DNA of 64,000 nt from Winogradskyella wichelsiae (lineage in GTDB: Bacteria; Bacteroidota; Bacteroidia; Flavobacteriales; Flavobacteriaceae). The notes below the pieces were generated by a model, which saw nothing but the letters and a program-made list of their open reading frames with translations, was not told the origin of the DNA and made no database searches. The position numbers and the translations under genes are program-made. The stretch spans positions 186,001 to 250,000 of the forward strand of contig NZ_JABFDJ010000007.1 in assembly GCF_013403925.1 (NCBI RefSeq), read 5' to 3'. Of the stretch, positions 19,101 through 26,651 are shown in pieces (position 1 is the first letter of the stretch; every line of letters starts with the position of its first letter).

Positions 19101-19795
19101 AAAAATCATTAGATAGTTACCTTTTCCAAAGAACCTTTGAGCGTAAGCGTGAAAACCCATTAATGTACAATGATGGACAAGGCTATATTCGTTATGAAAA
19201 AGGATCATTAGTCTTTTATGCACTTAGTGATTATCTTGGGGAAGCGGTATTAAATGGTGCATTAAAAACTTATGTTGAAAAAGTGAAATTTCAAGAGCCA
19301 CCTTATACAACCTCTATAGATATGGTAAATCATATTAAAGCTGTTACGCCAGATAGTTTACAATATGTAATTAAGGATATGTTTGAAACGATTACGGTTT
19401 ATGACAATAGTATTAAGAATGTAACGTCTACCAAACTAGACAGCGGTAAATACAAAGTAGATATTGAATTTGATGTCAGTAAATACAGAAATGACGAAAA
19501 AGGGAAACAATTATTTTCTGAAACAGGAAGAGATTCAATTTCATACCTACCAGAAGGTAAAACGAAGCCTATTTTATCATTGCCGCTACAAGATTATATC
19601 GATGTTGGCGTATTTACAGAGCATGAAGTTGATGGTGAGATGAAAGAAAAGCAATTGTATTTAAAGAAACATAAAATCACTTTAATCGATAATAAAATTT
19701 CTATTACTGTTGATGAAAAGCCTACAGAAGTAGGAGTAGACCCTTACAATAAATTAATTGATAGAAACTCTGGCGATAACCGTCAGAAACTCTAA
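16148..19795 (+). CDS. ABC-2 permease fused to an M1-family aminopeptidase domain
   Basis: 1215 aa. The N-terminal half (about residues 1-600) has two blocks of hydrophobic helices as in ABC-2 permeases. From about 620 a soluble M1-like module follows, whose N-terminal part is beta-rich. The zinc motif HEVAH is at 936-940 and the following Glu is in MLSESLSEY about 20 residues on. The classical GxMEN exopeptidase motif is not seen; the equivalent place reads FPNTIPFSGDAGFI. The peptidase should face the periplasm. The fusion is known in Bacteroidota but its substrate is not. It works with the ATPase at 15229-16119 and ends in the terminator near 19817-19857. Confidence 0.9.
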   Translation: MFSTIFFHELKYWLKRPATYIYMAIFFMLALLMAATTAGIFDSITATTGSSRIVNSPVGVNGLFNGLTILIFFLFPSIIGASVNRDFKSEMHSILYSYPFTKANYLFAKFFSAIVVVSLIVFTIGIGMFIGFRLPGTNSDLVTAFNIQSYFNSYWLFILPNILLFGAIVFAVVTFSRNIAAGFITVILLLFIQRITDNFLYDQDSRYLASLFDPFGSSAVSYYTRYWTVYEQNELQIPIKEVIVYNRLLWLGVATIVFGIVFKLFTFSQNAMSFSFFKKKKGERSTKRNFGGITKINLPKVGYDYSFIQNLKATWKIAHIEFKYIVKSWAFISIVLVGLIIVLVALSEAGSQVGASSYPRTWLMLQGGGVFVIAINICTFLYAGMLVNRSKISNMNGLEDVTPIPNWSLFLSKFIAIVKMQMLLLSVIMVAGILFQLYKGYYDIELGLYIKELFGLKLINYIIWAFLALMVQTLIRNPYLGLFVLLVISIGIPFLTLAGVEQPLFKYNEGSGFNYNDMNGYGDSLGRYLVYKFYWVLGGLVLMLIAALFWVRGLPSSFAERIAIAKERFKTPIAIALVVFLGGFLAMGYTIYHATNINNDLYSSKEREELRVNWEKKYKKYEDYAQPRIVAVNVNLDLFIDERNFESSGEYTMINKTNQVIDSIFLNHNDYESTFKFNRENTLVSEDTLYNFDIYKLKQPMQPGDSLILNFTVKNKPNTLFVSNSPVIENGTFINNTQLFPNLGYNGGELSDDKTREKYGLPPNELRPHPSDSTALGNTYISKDSDWIDFETTVSTSEDQIAIAPGYLQKEWVEDGRRYFHYKMDSKILNFYAYNSAKYEVKKDKWKDVDLEIYYHKGHEYNLESMMDGMKASLAYNSENFSPYQHKQLRIVEFPSGGFAQSFPNTIPFSGDAGFIADVEDNEDGDLNYTYAITVHEVAHQWWAHQVIGADVLGATMLSESLSEYVALKVLEKELGKAQMRKFLKKSLDSYLFQRTFERKRENPLMYNDGQGYIRYEKGSLVFYALSDYLGEAVLNGALKTYVEKVKFQEPPYTTSIDMVNHIKAVTPDSLQYVIKDMFETITVYDNSIKNVTSTKLDSGKYKVDIEFDVSKYRNDEKGKQLFSETGRDSISYLPEGKTKPILSLPLQDYIDVGVFTEHEVDGEMKEKQLYLKKHKITLIDNKISITVDEKPTEVGVDPYNKLIDRNSGDNRQKL

Positions 19796-19816
19796 TTTTA
19801 TTTTATAAATTTTTAG

Positions 19817-19857
19817 AAAGACCTTTTAAGTGTAATTCATTTGAAAGGTCTTTTTTT
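19817..19857 (+). terminator. Rho-independent terminator after the permease-peptidase gene
   Basis: AAAGACCTTT (19817-19826) pairs with AAAGGTCTTT (19844-19853), followed by a T-run. Confidence 0.8.
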
Positions 19858-19952
19858 ATATCTTAATTTTAATGATCTTTAAAGCTTCCATATAAATAGA
19901 AGATTTTAAATAATATTAATAGGGATTTAAGCTTATAGATTTTAAATATTAG

Positions 19953-19960
19953 TAATTTTG
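19953..19960 (+). promoter_or_regulatory. -7 promoter element, DUF4294-PAQR unit
   Basis: TAATTTTG matches TAnnTTTG, 49 bp before the ATG at 20010. The -33 element is not clear. Confidence 0.35.
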
Positions 19961-20009
19961 AATTTGTATAAAATGAAAGATTGGAACGATTTTAGCGTTA
20001 AGTAAATTC

Positions 20010-20696
20010 ATGAAATATATTCTTTATATAACATTATTTTTTTCAGTTGTATTAAATGCACAAGAAGAGAATCCGGTAAAACAAGATTCTACGGCTGTAC
20101 ATTATATGATTATAGAAGGAGACTCTATTCCTGTTACTTCGGTAGATCTTAAAGAAGTTTTAGTATTGCCTAAGTTAAGTTTTGTAGACAGAGAAGCAAG
20201 AATTCGTTATATCATTTTAAGACGAAAAACCTTAAAGGTTTATCCTTATGCAAAGCTAGCAGCAGAACGTTTAGAAGCATTACAAAACCGATTAGATAGT
20301 TTAGAGCGTAAGCGAGATAAAAAACGATATACTAAAGTTATCCAAAGGTATATTGAAGATGAGTTTTCTGCAGAATTAAAGAAATTAACTAAAACTGAAG
20401 GTCAGATTTTAGTAAAGTTAATACATCGCCAAACAGGTAAAACGACTTTTGAACTAATAAAAGAATTACGAAGTGGTTGGCGTGCTTTTTGGTTTAATAG
20501 TACAGCTAGTTTATTTAATATTTCATTAAAAAGAGAGTTTATTCCTATTGATGTAGAAGAGGATTATTTAATTGAAGATATTTTACAGCGTGCTTTTCAA
20601 ATTGAACGATTAAAACGACAAGAACCTGCTTTTGAAATTGATTTTTACGACTGTGTAAGCAAATGGTCTAAACCAAAATCAAAACCTTCAAAATAA
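20010..20696 (+). CDS. DUF4294 family protein, exported
   Basis: 228 aa. The N-terminal signal peptide ends near VVLNAQ (residues 1-17). The family core is clear: RIRYIILRRKTLKVYPYAKLAAERLEALQNRLDSLERKRDKKRYTK... through FWFNSTASLFNISLKREFIP. The middle (about residues 85-120) is highly charged and probably helical. The family is essentially Bacteroidota-specific and has no established function. Only 12 bp separate it from the PAQR gene, suggesting co-expression. Confidence 0.82.
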   Translation: MKYILYITLFFSVVLNAQEENPVKQDSTAVHYMIIEGDSIPVTSVDLKEVLVLPKLSFVDREARIRYIILRRKTLKVYPYAKLAAERLEALQNRLDSLERKRDKKRYTKVIQRYIEDEFSAELKKLTKTEGQILVKLIHRQTGKTTFELIKELRSGWRAFWFNSTASLFNISLKREFIPIDVEEDYLIEDILQRAFQIERLKRQEPAFEIDFYDCVSKWSKPKSKPSK

Positions 20697-20708
20697 TAAA
20701 TATTAACA

Positions 20709-21335
20709 ATGAGAATTCAAACTAAATTCGAAGAAAAACTCAACACTTGGACACATGGTTTTGGTGCTTTTTTAGGAGTTATAGCTTTAGTTTTACTAGT
20801 AATTAATGCAGACAATCTTAAGCCTTGGTCTTTATTTAGTGTTATTATTTATGGATTATCTATAATTATTTTATTTTCAGCATCAACGTCTTATCATGCT
20901 GTGGTGAACGAGAAACCTAAACGTTATTTAAGGATTGTAGATCATATAAGTATTTATCTGCTTATTGCAGGTACATACACGCCCGTTTTATTATTGCTTT
21001 TAACAGATAGCCTCGGTTGGACATTGTTTTGGGTTGTTTGGGGAATAGCAGCTTTTGGTGTTGTTCTAAAACTATTTTTTACAGGTCGATTTGAAGTGTT
21101 TTCAACACTTCTTTACTTAATTATGGGGTGGCTTATTATATTCGATTTTACTAATACGTCAAAAGCATTAGGCCCACAAGGTATTCTTTGGTTATATGCT
21201 GGTGGATCGTTTTACACCATTGGAATTATTTTTTATTCGCTCAACAAAATATTATACAACCATGTTATTTGGCATTTATTTGTATTAGCAGGTGCAATAA
21301 GTCATTTTTTTATGATTTATTTTTATGTGCTATAG
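20709..21335 (+). CDS. Haemolysin III / PAQR-family seven-helix membrane protein
   Basis: 208 aa, seven predicted helices. Family residues seen: STSYHAV (Ser and His of motif 1), RIVDHISIYLLIAGTYTPV (Asp and His), and the C-terminal HVIWHLFVLAGAISHFFMIYFYV (H-x3-H and a further His). In PAQR proteins these bind a zinc ion and suggest hydrolase chemistry on lipids; the haemolysin name is historical. Downstream partner of the DUF4294 gene; converges with the lipoate ligase gene. Confidence 0.9.
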   Translation: MRIQTKFEEKLNTWTHGFGAFLGVIALVLLVINADNLKPWSLFSVIIYGLSIIILFSASTSYHAVVNEKPKRYLRIVDHISIYLLIAGTYTPVLLLLLTDSLGWTLFWVVWGIAAFGVVLKLFFTGRFEVFSTLLYLIMGWLIIFDFTNTSKALGPQGILWLYAGGSFYTIGIIFYSLNKILYNHVIWHLFVLAGAISHFFMIYFYVL

Positions 21336-21355
21336 AAGAAGGTTTTAAAACATAA

Positions 21356-22354
21356 TTAATCATTTCCATAAACAAGGTCAATGAAATCGGAAGTTTCTAA
21401 CTTCCCAAAATAATTTTCAATAGATAAGTTTTTTAAGATTTTAGCAATTTCAACTTTATCGTATGGAACACCAATTAATAGATCTTCTAGATCGGTTATA
21501 GGTTGTCTTCCAAAAAAGTCTCCAAAGATTTTAAATTCGGAAATCAATCCTTTTTCAACAAAAATACGAAGGTCTATTTCTCCAATAGGAAAACGTTTGG
21601 TTCTTTGAATATTAAATTTAGGAGAACGACCATAATTCCAATCCCATTGGTCATATTTTTCAGCTTTTAGTTTATGAACAGCTTTCCATTCAGCTTCAGT
21701 TAATTGATAACTCTCAAAGGGTTCGCTAGCCTCGTACAAGCCAACCAATAATTGGTTTTTAAAAGCCTCCATTGAAATAGGATCTTTAAGAAATTCGCTA
21801 ATATTTGCAACCCGACTTCTTACCGATTTATGACCTTTAGACTGTATTTTACTCATTTTTACTTGAAGCGCTTTCGTAACTTCAGTCATATCAGTATCAA
21901 ATAATAAGGTGCCGTGACTTATCATTCTTTTTCCTGTAGAAAACTGTGCTGTTCCAGAAATTTTCTTTTCACCTACCAAAATATCATTGCGTCCTTTTAA
22001 TTCGGCAGTCACCCCCATATCATTTAACACTTTAATTACTGGTGCTGTAAATTTTTTAAAGTTACTGATACTCTTACCATCATGGTTAGTTATAAAACTA
22101 AAGTTAAGATTTCCTAAGTCATGGTAAACGGCACCACCACCAGAAACTCTTCGTACAACATGTATATCGTTGGTATCTATATATTCTTGGTTAATTTCCT
22201 CTAAAGTATTTTGATTTCGCCCAATGATAATAGATGGAGCATTTATGTAGAATAATAAATAATCGGTAGAAGCGTCAAAATGTCTTAAAATATATTCTTC
22301 TAACGCTAAATTTAATTTAGGATCAGTCTGTCCTTCATTATCAATAAAAATCAT
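21356..22354 (-). CDS. Lipoate--protein ligase
   Basis: 332 aa, LplA type: attaches lipoate to E2 and GcvH carrier proteins using ATP. Seen: NAPSIIIGRNQNTLEEIN, the binding loop VRRVSGGGAVYHDLGNLNFSF, and KGRNDILVGEKKISGTAQFSTGKRMISHGTLLFDTD with the catalytic Lys. The C-terminal accessory domain is present (about residues 250-332). Monocistronic. The acceptor proteins are not in this window. Confidence 0.93.
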   Translation of the reverse strand: MIFIDNEGQTDPKLNLALEEYILRHFDASTDYLLFYINAPSIIIGRNQNTLEEINQEYIDTNDIHVVRRVSGGGAVYHDLGNLNFSFITNHDGKSISNFKKFTAPVIKVLNDMGVTAELKGRNDILVGEKKISGTAQFSTGKRMISHGTLLFDTDMTEVTKALQVKMSKIQSKGHKSVRSRVANISEFLKDPISMEAFKNQLLVGLYEASEPFESYQLTEAEWKAVHKLKAEKYDQWDWNYGRSPKFNIQRTKRFPIGEIDLRIFVEKGLISEFKIFGDFFGRQPITDLEDLLIGVPYDKVEIAKILKNLSIENYFGKLETSDFIDLVYGND

Positions 22355-22458
22355 AAGCTTTATCTTATTTGGTAGTTAACAAAGATAAAAAAATGTGTTG
22401 GTTGATTTTAATCTAAATGTATTATCTGTAAACATCACTGATTAGAATAATCTTACTA

Positions 22459-22656
22459 TTATTTCTCGTTTTGACGCTTTTTTAAACCATATGCCGTTAT
22501 ATATGCCACTAAAGCACCGAATACAATAAAACTTACTAAAACTCTTACAGTATTAAAATCTAATCCGTTTTTATAATCAAGACCAGCTATAATACCAGCA
22601 TAAATGACCCCTCCCAATAAGCCCCCAATAGCAATTAATTTAATTTTTGTAGTCAT
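22459..22656 (-). CDS. Small two-helix membrane protein, unknown function
   Basis: 65 aa. Two hydrophobic stretches (about residues 6-24 and 36-56) with a short charged turn DYKNGLDFN and a basic tail KKRQNEK. No family recognised. It is isolated, with the lipoate ligase gene downstream and a gene-free 635-bp region upstream. An 18-bp perfect palindrome lies 75 bp before its ATG at 22731-22748 and may control it. Confidence 0.6.
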   Translation of the reverse strand: MTTKIKLIAIGGLLGGVIYAGIIAGLDYKNGLDFNTVRVLVSFIVFGALVAYITAYGLKKRQNEK

Positions 22657-23291
22657 TTTTTTAGTTTAGTTAACATTATAGATTTTAGAATAATCTGTAG
22701 ATAATTTTTATAAAATACTTGTTATTAGATATTTAAGCGCGCTTAAATTTAACTATTATATATAGTAATTGCAAATATTATGTTAAAAAGAAGTGAATTT
22801 ATAATAAAAAGTGACTCTTAATTATGTAGTTTGTTTTATTAAAGTAAGAGTTTAATTACTTTTTTAAAAACTTCAATCAAACCTTTATTGAAGGGGATAT
22901 TTTGATGTTTATATAAATTTCTTTGAGTTGTATTTCTAAGCCTTTTAGGAATTTACCTAAATTTTAGTTTTGAAACCGACCAGTGAATTTAAAAGCAGCT
23001 CAATCACTATCAGATTTAGTAGTTTGATATCTCATAGCAATTATTTTTTTGGATTTAGGAAAAGGATCGCTGTAAATTTAGAACAGTTAAATCTTTTGTG
23101 GATTGGCCAACGAAACACTTTAATTTTAAACGATTTGTGACTCCTATTTTATATTGTATGTAAAGTTTATAATATAATTATCTGATATATTTTAGTTATA
23201 ACAGAATTAAGGTTCGTTCAAGTAATTTGGGTGAAAAAAGAAAAAAAGACTAAGTACTAATTTTGATGTTGTCTTAAAAGCAGATGTATAT
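22657..23291. other. 635-bp stretch without a recognisable gene
   Basis: AT-rich, with stops in all frames at short intervals on both strands. Holds a perfect 18-bp palindrome at 22731-22748. Short open stretches near 22980-23120 were read on both strands and match nothing I know. No tRNA and no clear promoter. Confidence 0.55.
22731..22748. promoter_or_regulatory. Perfect 18-bp palindrome with a GC core, candidate operator
   Basis: ATTTAAGCG followed directly by CGCTTAAAT. There is no T-run after it and no loop, so it is not a terminator by appearance. It stands out in very AT-rich DNA upstream of the small membrane protein. Confidence 0.4.
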
Positions 23292-23846
23292 TTATTTCCA
23301 TTTGATATTACAGCCCATACTTGGTTTTTGAATGGTATTTATAGGTTTTTTATTTACTAAGGCAGTCATAGCTTCTCTAATATTTTTACCTGTTATAGGT
23401 TCATCATTACCTGGTCTAGAATCGTCTAATTGACCCGTGTAAACTAATTCTAAGTTAGAATCGAATAAGAAAAAATCGGGTGTGCAAGCCGCATTGTATG
23501 CTTTAGCGATATTCTGAGTTTGATCATATAAATAAGGAAATATATAATCTTCATTTATAGCATGTTTTGCCATTAATTCAGGTCTATCTTGTGGGTAATT
23601 AACAATATCATTACTAGAAATTGCAATGCAATTAATACCTTTAGAAATATAGTCTTTTGCTAATTGCGATAACTCAGCGCTTACATGAAGAACAAAAGGG
23701 CAGTGGTTGCAAATAAACATTACCAACGTTCCTGTAGTACCTTTTAATTCTTTTAGAGATTTTTTAGTATTATCTACAGTATCTGTTAGTTTAAACTGAG
23801 GTGCTATTGTGCCTAAGGGCATCATATTAGATTCTGTCCGAGCCAT
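23292..23846 (-). CDS. Thioredoxin-like (redoxin) family protein
   Basis: 184 aa, AhpC/TSA-like thioredoxin fold with a CNHC pair (Cys46, Cys49 in VMFICNHCPFVLHV). DFFLFDSNLELVYTGQLDDSRPG is typical of the thioredoxin-like subfamily whose members are often annotated as alkyl hydroperoxide reductase-like. No signal peptide is apparent, so it is probably cytoplasmic. It has a lipoprotein paralogue with a CNEC pair at 51298-52059. Divergent from the CsaA-like gene. Confidence 0.85.
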   Translation of the reverse strand: MARTESNMMPLGTIAPQFKLTDTVDNTKKSLKELKGTTGTLVMFICNHCPFVLHVSAELSQLAKDYISKGINCIAISSNDIVNYPQDRPELMAKHAINEDYIFPYLYDQTQNIAKAYNAACTPDFFLFDSNLELVYTGQLDDSRPGNDEPITGKNIREAMTALVNKKPINTIQKPSMGCNIKWK

Positions 23847-23854
23847 TATTTCTT

Positions 23855-23862
23855 TATATTTG
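23855..23862 (+). promoter_or_regulatory. -7 promoter element for the CsaA-like gene
   Basis: TATATTTG, full match to TAnnTTTG, 36 bp before the preferred ATG at 23899. Confidence 0.45.
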
Positions 23863-23898
23863 TTTTAATTAATCAGTTTTTTGACTTTAATAAAAGGA

Positions 23899-24234
23899 AT
23901 GGAAAAGATAGTAACATTTGAAGACTTTACAAAAGTAGATTTACGAATTGGGACAATTATTGAAGTTAATGACTTTCCTAAGGCAAATAACCCTGCTTAT
24001 CAATTAATTATAGATTTTGGGGTATTGGGTAAGAAAAAAACTTCTGCTCAAATTACCACTCAATATCAAAAAGAAAATTTAATAAACAGGCAAATTGTGG
24101 CGGTAATTAACTTTCCTAATAAGCAAATAGCTAATTTTATGAGCGAATGTCTCGTTGTAGGAGCTGTAAAAGCAAACGATGTTTTCTTGTTACATCCAGA
24201 GACTAAAGTAAAAAACGGAAGCTCTGTTTCTTAA
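23899..24234 (+). CDS. CsaA-like tRNA-binding domain protein
   Basis: 111 aa from the ATG at 23899, the length typical of CsaA (about 110). A single OB-fold tRNA-binding domain as found at the end of methionyl-tRNA synthetase: FEDFTKVDLRIGTIIEVNDFP, KKKTSAQITTQYQ, INFPNKQIANFMSECLVVGA. CsaA in Bacillus has export-chaperone-like activity; the biological role is unsettled. An in-frame TTG at 23881 would add six residues but is less likely. Ends in a long bidirectional hairpin. Confidence 0.87.
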   Translation: MEKIVTFEDFTKVDLRIGTIIEVNDFPKANNPAYQLIIDFGVLGKKKTSAQITTQYQKENLINRQIVAVINFPNKQIANFMSECLVVGAVKANDVFLLHPETKVKNGSSVS

Positions 24235-24253
24235 AAATTAAATTCCATAATGA

Positions 24254-24290
24254 ATAAAATACCCTGATAAAATTTATCAGGGTATTTTAT
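24254..24290. terminator. Bidirectional terminator, CsaA-like / PUR-alpha-like genes
   Basis: An 18-bp stem around one central base (24254-24271 with 24273-24290), core ACCCTGATAAA, with A/T runs on both sides, between convergent genes. Confidence 0.88.
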
Positions 24291-24310
24291 TATAATTAAA
24301 ATAAGTTATT

Positions 24311-24700
24311 TTATATATCATCAAAACTGATATCTGTAAAACTTTCTGTAGTTGCAGTATCTTCTGAGGTTTTAGCTTCTTGAGTTACAAATTCATCTTC
24401 ACGTTTAAAATCTTTTTGGTGACGTTCACTAATTACTTCTTGTCCTTTCTCATTAATAATGTAATCCGTCATTTCTGTTAAGATCTCTTTAAACTCAGTA
24501 AAATCTTCTTTATATAAATAAATCTTATGTTTTTTATAGTAGAAAGAGCCATCATCATTCGTGAATTTTTTACTCTCAGTAACCGTTAAATAGTAGTCTC
24601 CAGCTTTAGTAGCTCTAACATCAAAGAAATAGGTTCTTCTTCCAGCACGCAATACCTTAGAATATATTTCTTCTTTGTCCGTCATTTCATAATCACTCAT
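24311..24700 (-). CDS. DUF3276 / PUR-alpha-like nucleic-acid-binding protein
   Basis: 129 aa. The N-terminal ~95 residues match the DUF3276/PUR family (YSKVLRAGRRTYFFDVRATKAGDYYLTVTESKKF...HKIYLYKEDFTEFKEIL). The acidic C-terminal tail (about 96-129) is rich in Glu, Asp, Ser and Thr. PUR repeats form Whirly-like folds binding single-stranded DNA or RNA; the bacterial protein probably dimerises. Its specific target in Bacteroidota is unknown. Separate transcript after the ABC exporter start region is not evident; it lies downstream of nothing on its strand within 64 bp of the exporter stop. Confidence 0.86.
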   Translation of the reverse strand: MSDYEMTDKEEIYSKVLRAGRRTYFFDVRATKAGDYYLTVTESKKFTNDDGSFYYKKHKIYLYKEDFTEFKEILTEMTDYIINEKGQEVISERHQKDFKREDEFVTQEAKTSEDTATTESFTDISFDDI

Positions 24701-24764
24701 AACTCAATCTTTTTTTAATTTCAATCCAAAAATCTAAAAAAAAAGTAACCTAAACAACAAATTA

Positions 24765-26519
24765 TTACTTTTCTTTTTCCGAGCGTTGTTTATGGTATAA
24801 TTCCTTATAATAACCGTCAGTTTCTATGAGCGTCTGGTGTGTACCTGACTCAATAACTTTTCCATCATCTAATATTATAATTTGATCTGCATTTTTAGCA
24901 GAAGAAATGCGATGGCTTACAATTATAGTCGTTTTATCTACCGTTAGTTTAACTAGATTTTTTAATATTTTTTCTTCTGTCTCAGTATCAACAGCAGAAA
25001 GGCAATCGTCAAATAATAAAATATCTGGTTGTTTAATAATTGCTCTAGCAATAGAGACACGTTGCTTTTGTCCGCCCGAAAGTGTAATACCTCGTTCTCC
25101 TAAAACAGTATCATAGCCTTTAGTAAACCCAACAATGTTTTTGTGAACTCTAGCGTTTGTTGCTGCAGCAATTACTTCTTCGTCGGTAGCGTCTTCTTTA
25201 CCAAATTTTATATTATTTTTTATGGTATCAGAAAACAAAAAGGCGTCCTGTGGTACGTAACCAATACTATCTCTTAAGCTAAAAAGATTTAGATCTGCGA
25301 TGTTTTTATCATCAATTAAAAGCAAACCTTTATCAATATCATACAAACGACCAATTAAGTCTAAAATAGTTGACTTCCCTGAACCTGTTTTACCTAATAT
25401 GGCTAAGGTCTGTCCAGATTTAAGTGTAAAACTGACATCTTTTAATGCTTTTATATTTGTGTCGGGATAGGTAAAGGACACATTTTTAAATTCAATATCA
25501 CCTTTAATAGGTGTTAAGCTTTTAGCTGCATTTTTTATATCTGGCTCGGTTAGTAAAAACTCATTAATACGTTCTTGAGAAGCTTCTGCTTGTTGTATTA
25601 AAGAGGTTACCCAACCTACTGTAGCTACTGGCCAAGTAAGCATATTTACATAGATAATAAACTCGGCAATGGTTCCTATTTTTTCAATTTCGCCATTCAT
25701 ATATTGCATACCACCAGCATATATAACGATAAGGTTACTTACACCAATTAATAGTATCATCATCGGAAAAAATAAAGCTTGTACTTTAGTTAAGTTAATT
25801 TGCTTCTGACGATTTTCAGCTGAAAGATGTTCGAATTCTATATTGGTTCTAGGTTCTATACCATAAGATTTTATTACAGAAATACCACTAAAAGTTTCTT
25901 GTGAATATGTCGATAATGTCGATAGAGATTGTTGTACAATTGTACTACGTTTATTTATTAAACGGCTTAATTTATAAATTACTACAGACAAAAAGGGTAG
26001 AGGGAGTAAAGTGTACAATGTTAACGATGGGGATCTATCTACCATGTATATTATAGCAATAACAAATAAGGTTATGGTATTTATAGTATACATAATAGCA
26101 GGACCAACATACATCCTAACCTTACCAACATCTTCACTAATGCGGTTCATTAAATCTCCTGTTCTATTTGTTTTATAAAAGTTTAAAGATAGAATTTGAT
26201 AATGCTTATAAATTTCATTTTTAAGATCAAATTCGACGTGACGAGACACATTAATGATAGTTTGTCGCATCAAAAAGGTGAATATTCCTGCCACAATTGC
26301 AGAACCAACGAGATATAAGATGTAAATTGTTAAATCATTTCTAAATATTTCTTCCGATATTTTACCATCTAATCTATCTGAAACAATATTAATAGACGCA
26401 CCTACTAAACGTGGAGTAAACAGTGCAAAGACCTTGGCTATTATAGTAATAATGATACCAATGATTAAACGAGATCTATATTTATAGAAGTATTTATTGA
26501 GGTGTTTAAGTGCTTTCAT
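24765..26519 (-). CDS. ABC exporter half-transporter (permease-ATPase fusion)
   Basis: 584 aa, type I ABC exporter: transmembrane domain up to about residue 320, then the ATPase domain. Seen: Walker A GKTGSGKST, Q-loop GYVPQDAFLFSDTIKNNIKFG, signature LSGGQKQRVSIARA, Walker B ILLFDDCLSAVDTETEE (Asp in place of the usual Glu after Walker B), and H-loop IVSHRISS. The D-D after ILLF means the catalytic Glu position is Asp; in the SmdA/YheI-type branch this occurs in the degenerate half of heterodimers, but no partner gene is adjacent. Substrate unknown. Confidence 0.9.
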   Translation of the reverse strand: MKALKHLNKYFYKYRSRLIIGIIITIIAKVFALFTPRLVGASINIVSDRLDGKISEEIFRNDLTIYILYLVGSAIVAGIFTFLMRQTIINVSRHVEFDLKNEIYKHYQILSLNFYKTNRTGDLMNRISEDVGKVRMYVGPAIMYTINTITLFVIAIIYMVDRSPSLTLYTLLPLPFLSVVIYKLSRLINKRSTIVQQSLSTLSTYSQETFSGISVIKSYGIEPRTNIEFEHLSAENRQKQINLTKVQALFFPMMILLIGVSNLIVIYAGGMQYMNGEIEKIGTIAEFIIYVNMLTWPVATVGWVTSLIQQAEASQERINEFLLTEPDIKNAAKSLTPIKGDIEFKNVSFTYPDTNIKALKDVSFTLKSGQTLAILGKTGSGKSTILDLIGRLYDIDKGLLLIDDKNIADLNLFSLRDSIGYVPQDAFLFSDTIKNNIKFGKEDATDEEVIAAATNARVHKNIVGFTKGYDTVLGERGITLSGGQKQRVSIARAIIKQPDILLFDDCLSAVDTETEEKILKNLVKLTVDKTTIIVSHRISSAKNADQIIILDDGKVIESGTHQTLIETDGYYKELYHKQRSEKEK

Positions 26520-26574
26520 TATAAATTTTAATTGCTCAAAAGTATTACGAGAAATGTATTTAATAGTTAATGTT

Positions 26575-26605
26575 TTGCTAATCCTTTAATTATAATTTAC
26601 TTTTG
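26575..26605 (+). promoter_or_regulatory. Complete Bacteroidota-type promoter for leucine dehydrogenase
   Basis: TTG at 26575-26577, a 20-bp spacer, then TACTTTTG at 26598-26605 (full match to TAnnTTTG), 46 bp before the ATG. Confidence 0.6.
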
Positions 26606-26651
26606 CGTGCCGTTTTTAGAACGTCCGTAAACACCCTAAATTAAAAGTAAC

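Noticed and set aside
15229-19795. Classification of the M1 module as an ordinary secreted aminopeptidase
   Set aside because: The peptidase is fused to two blocks of membrane helices and has an ABC ATPase gene 28 bp upstream, so it belongs to an ABC-2 complex.
22970-23120. A decayed gene in the 635-bp gap
   Set aside because: Short open stretches on both strands were translated by eye; none resembles a known protein and stops interrupt all frames.
23881-23899. TTG start for the CsaA-like gene
   Set aside because: The ATG at 23899 gives the normal family length and N-terminus; the extra six residues have no support.
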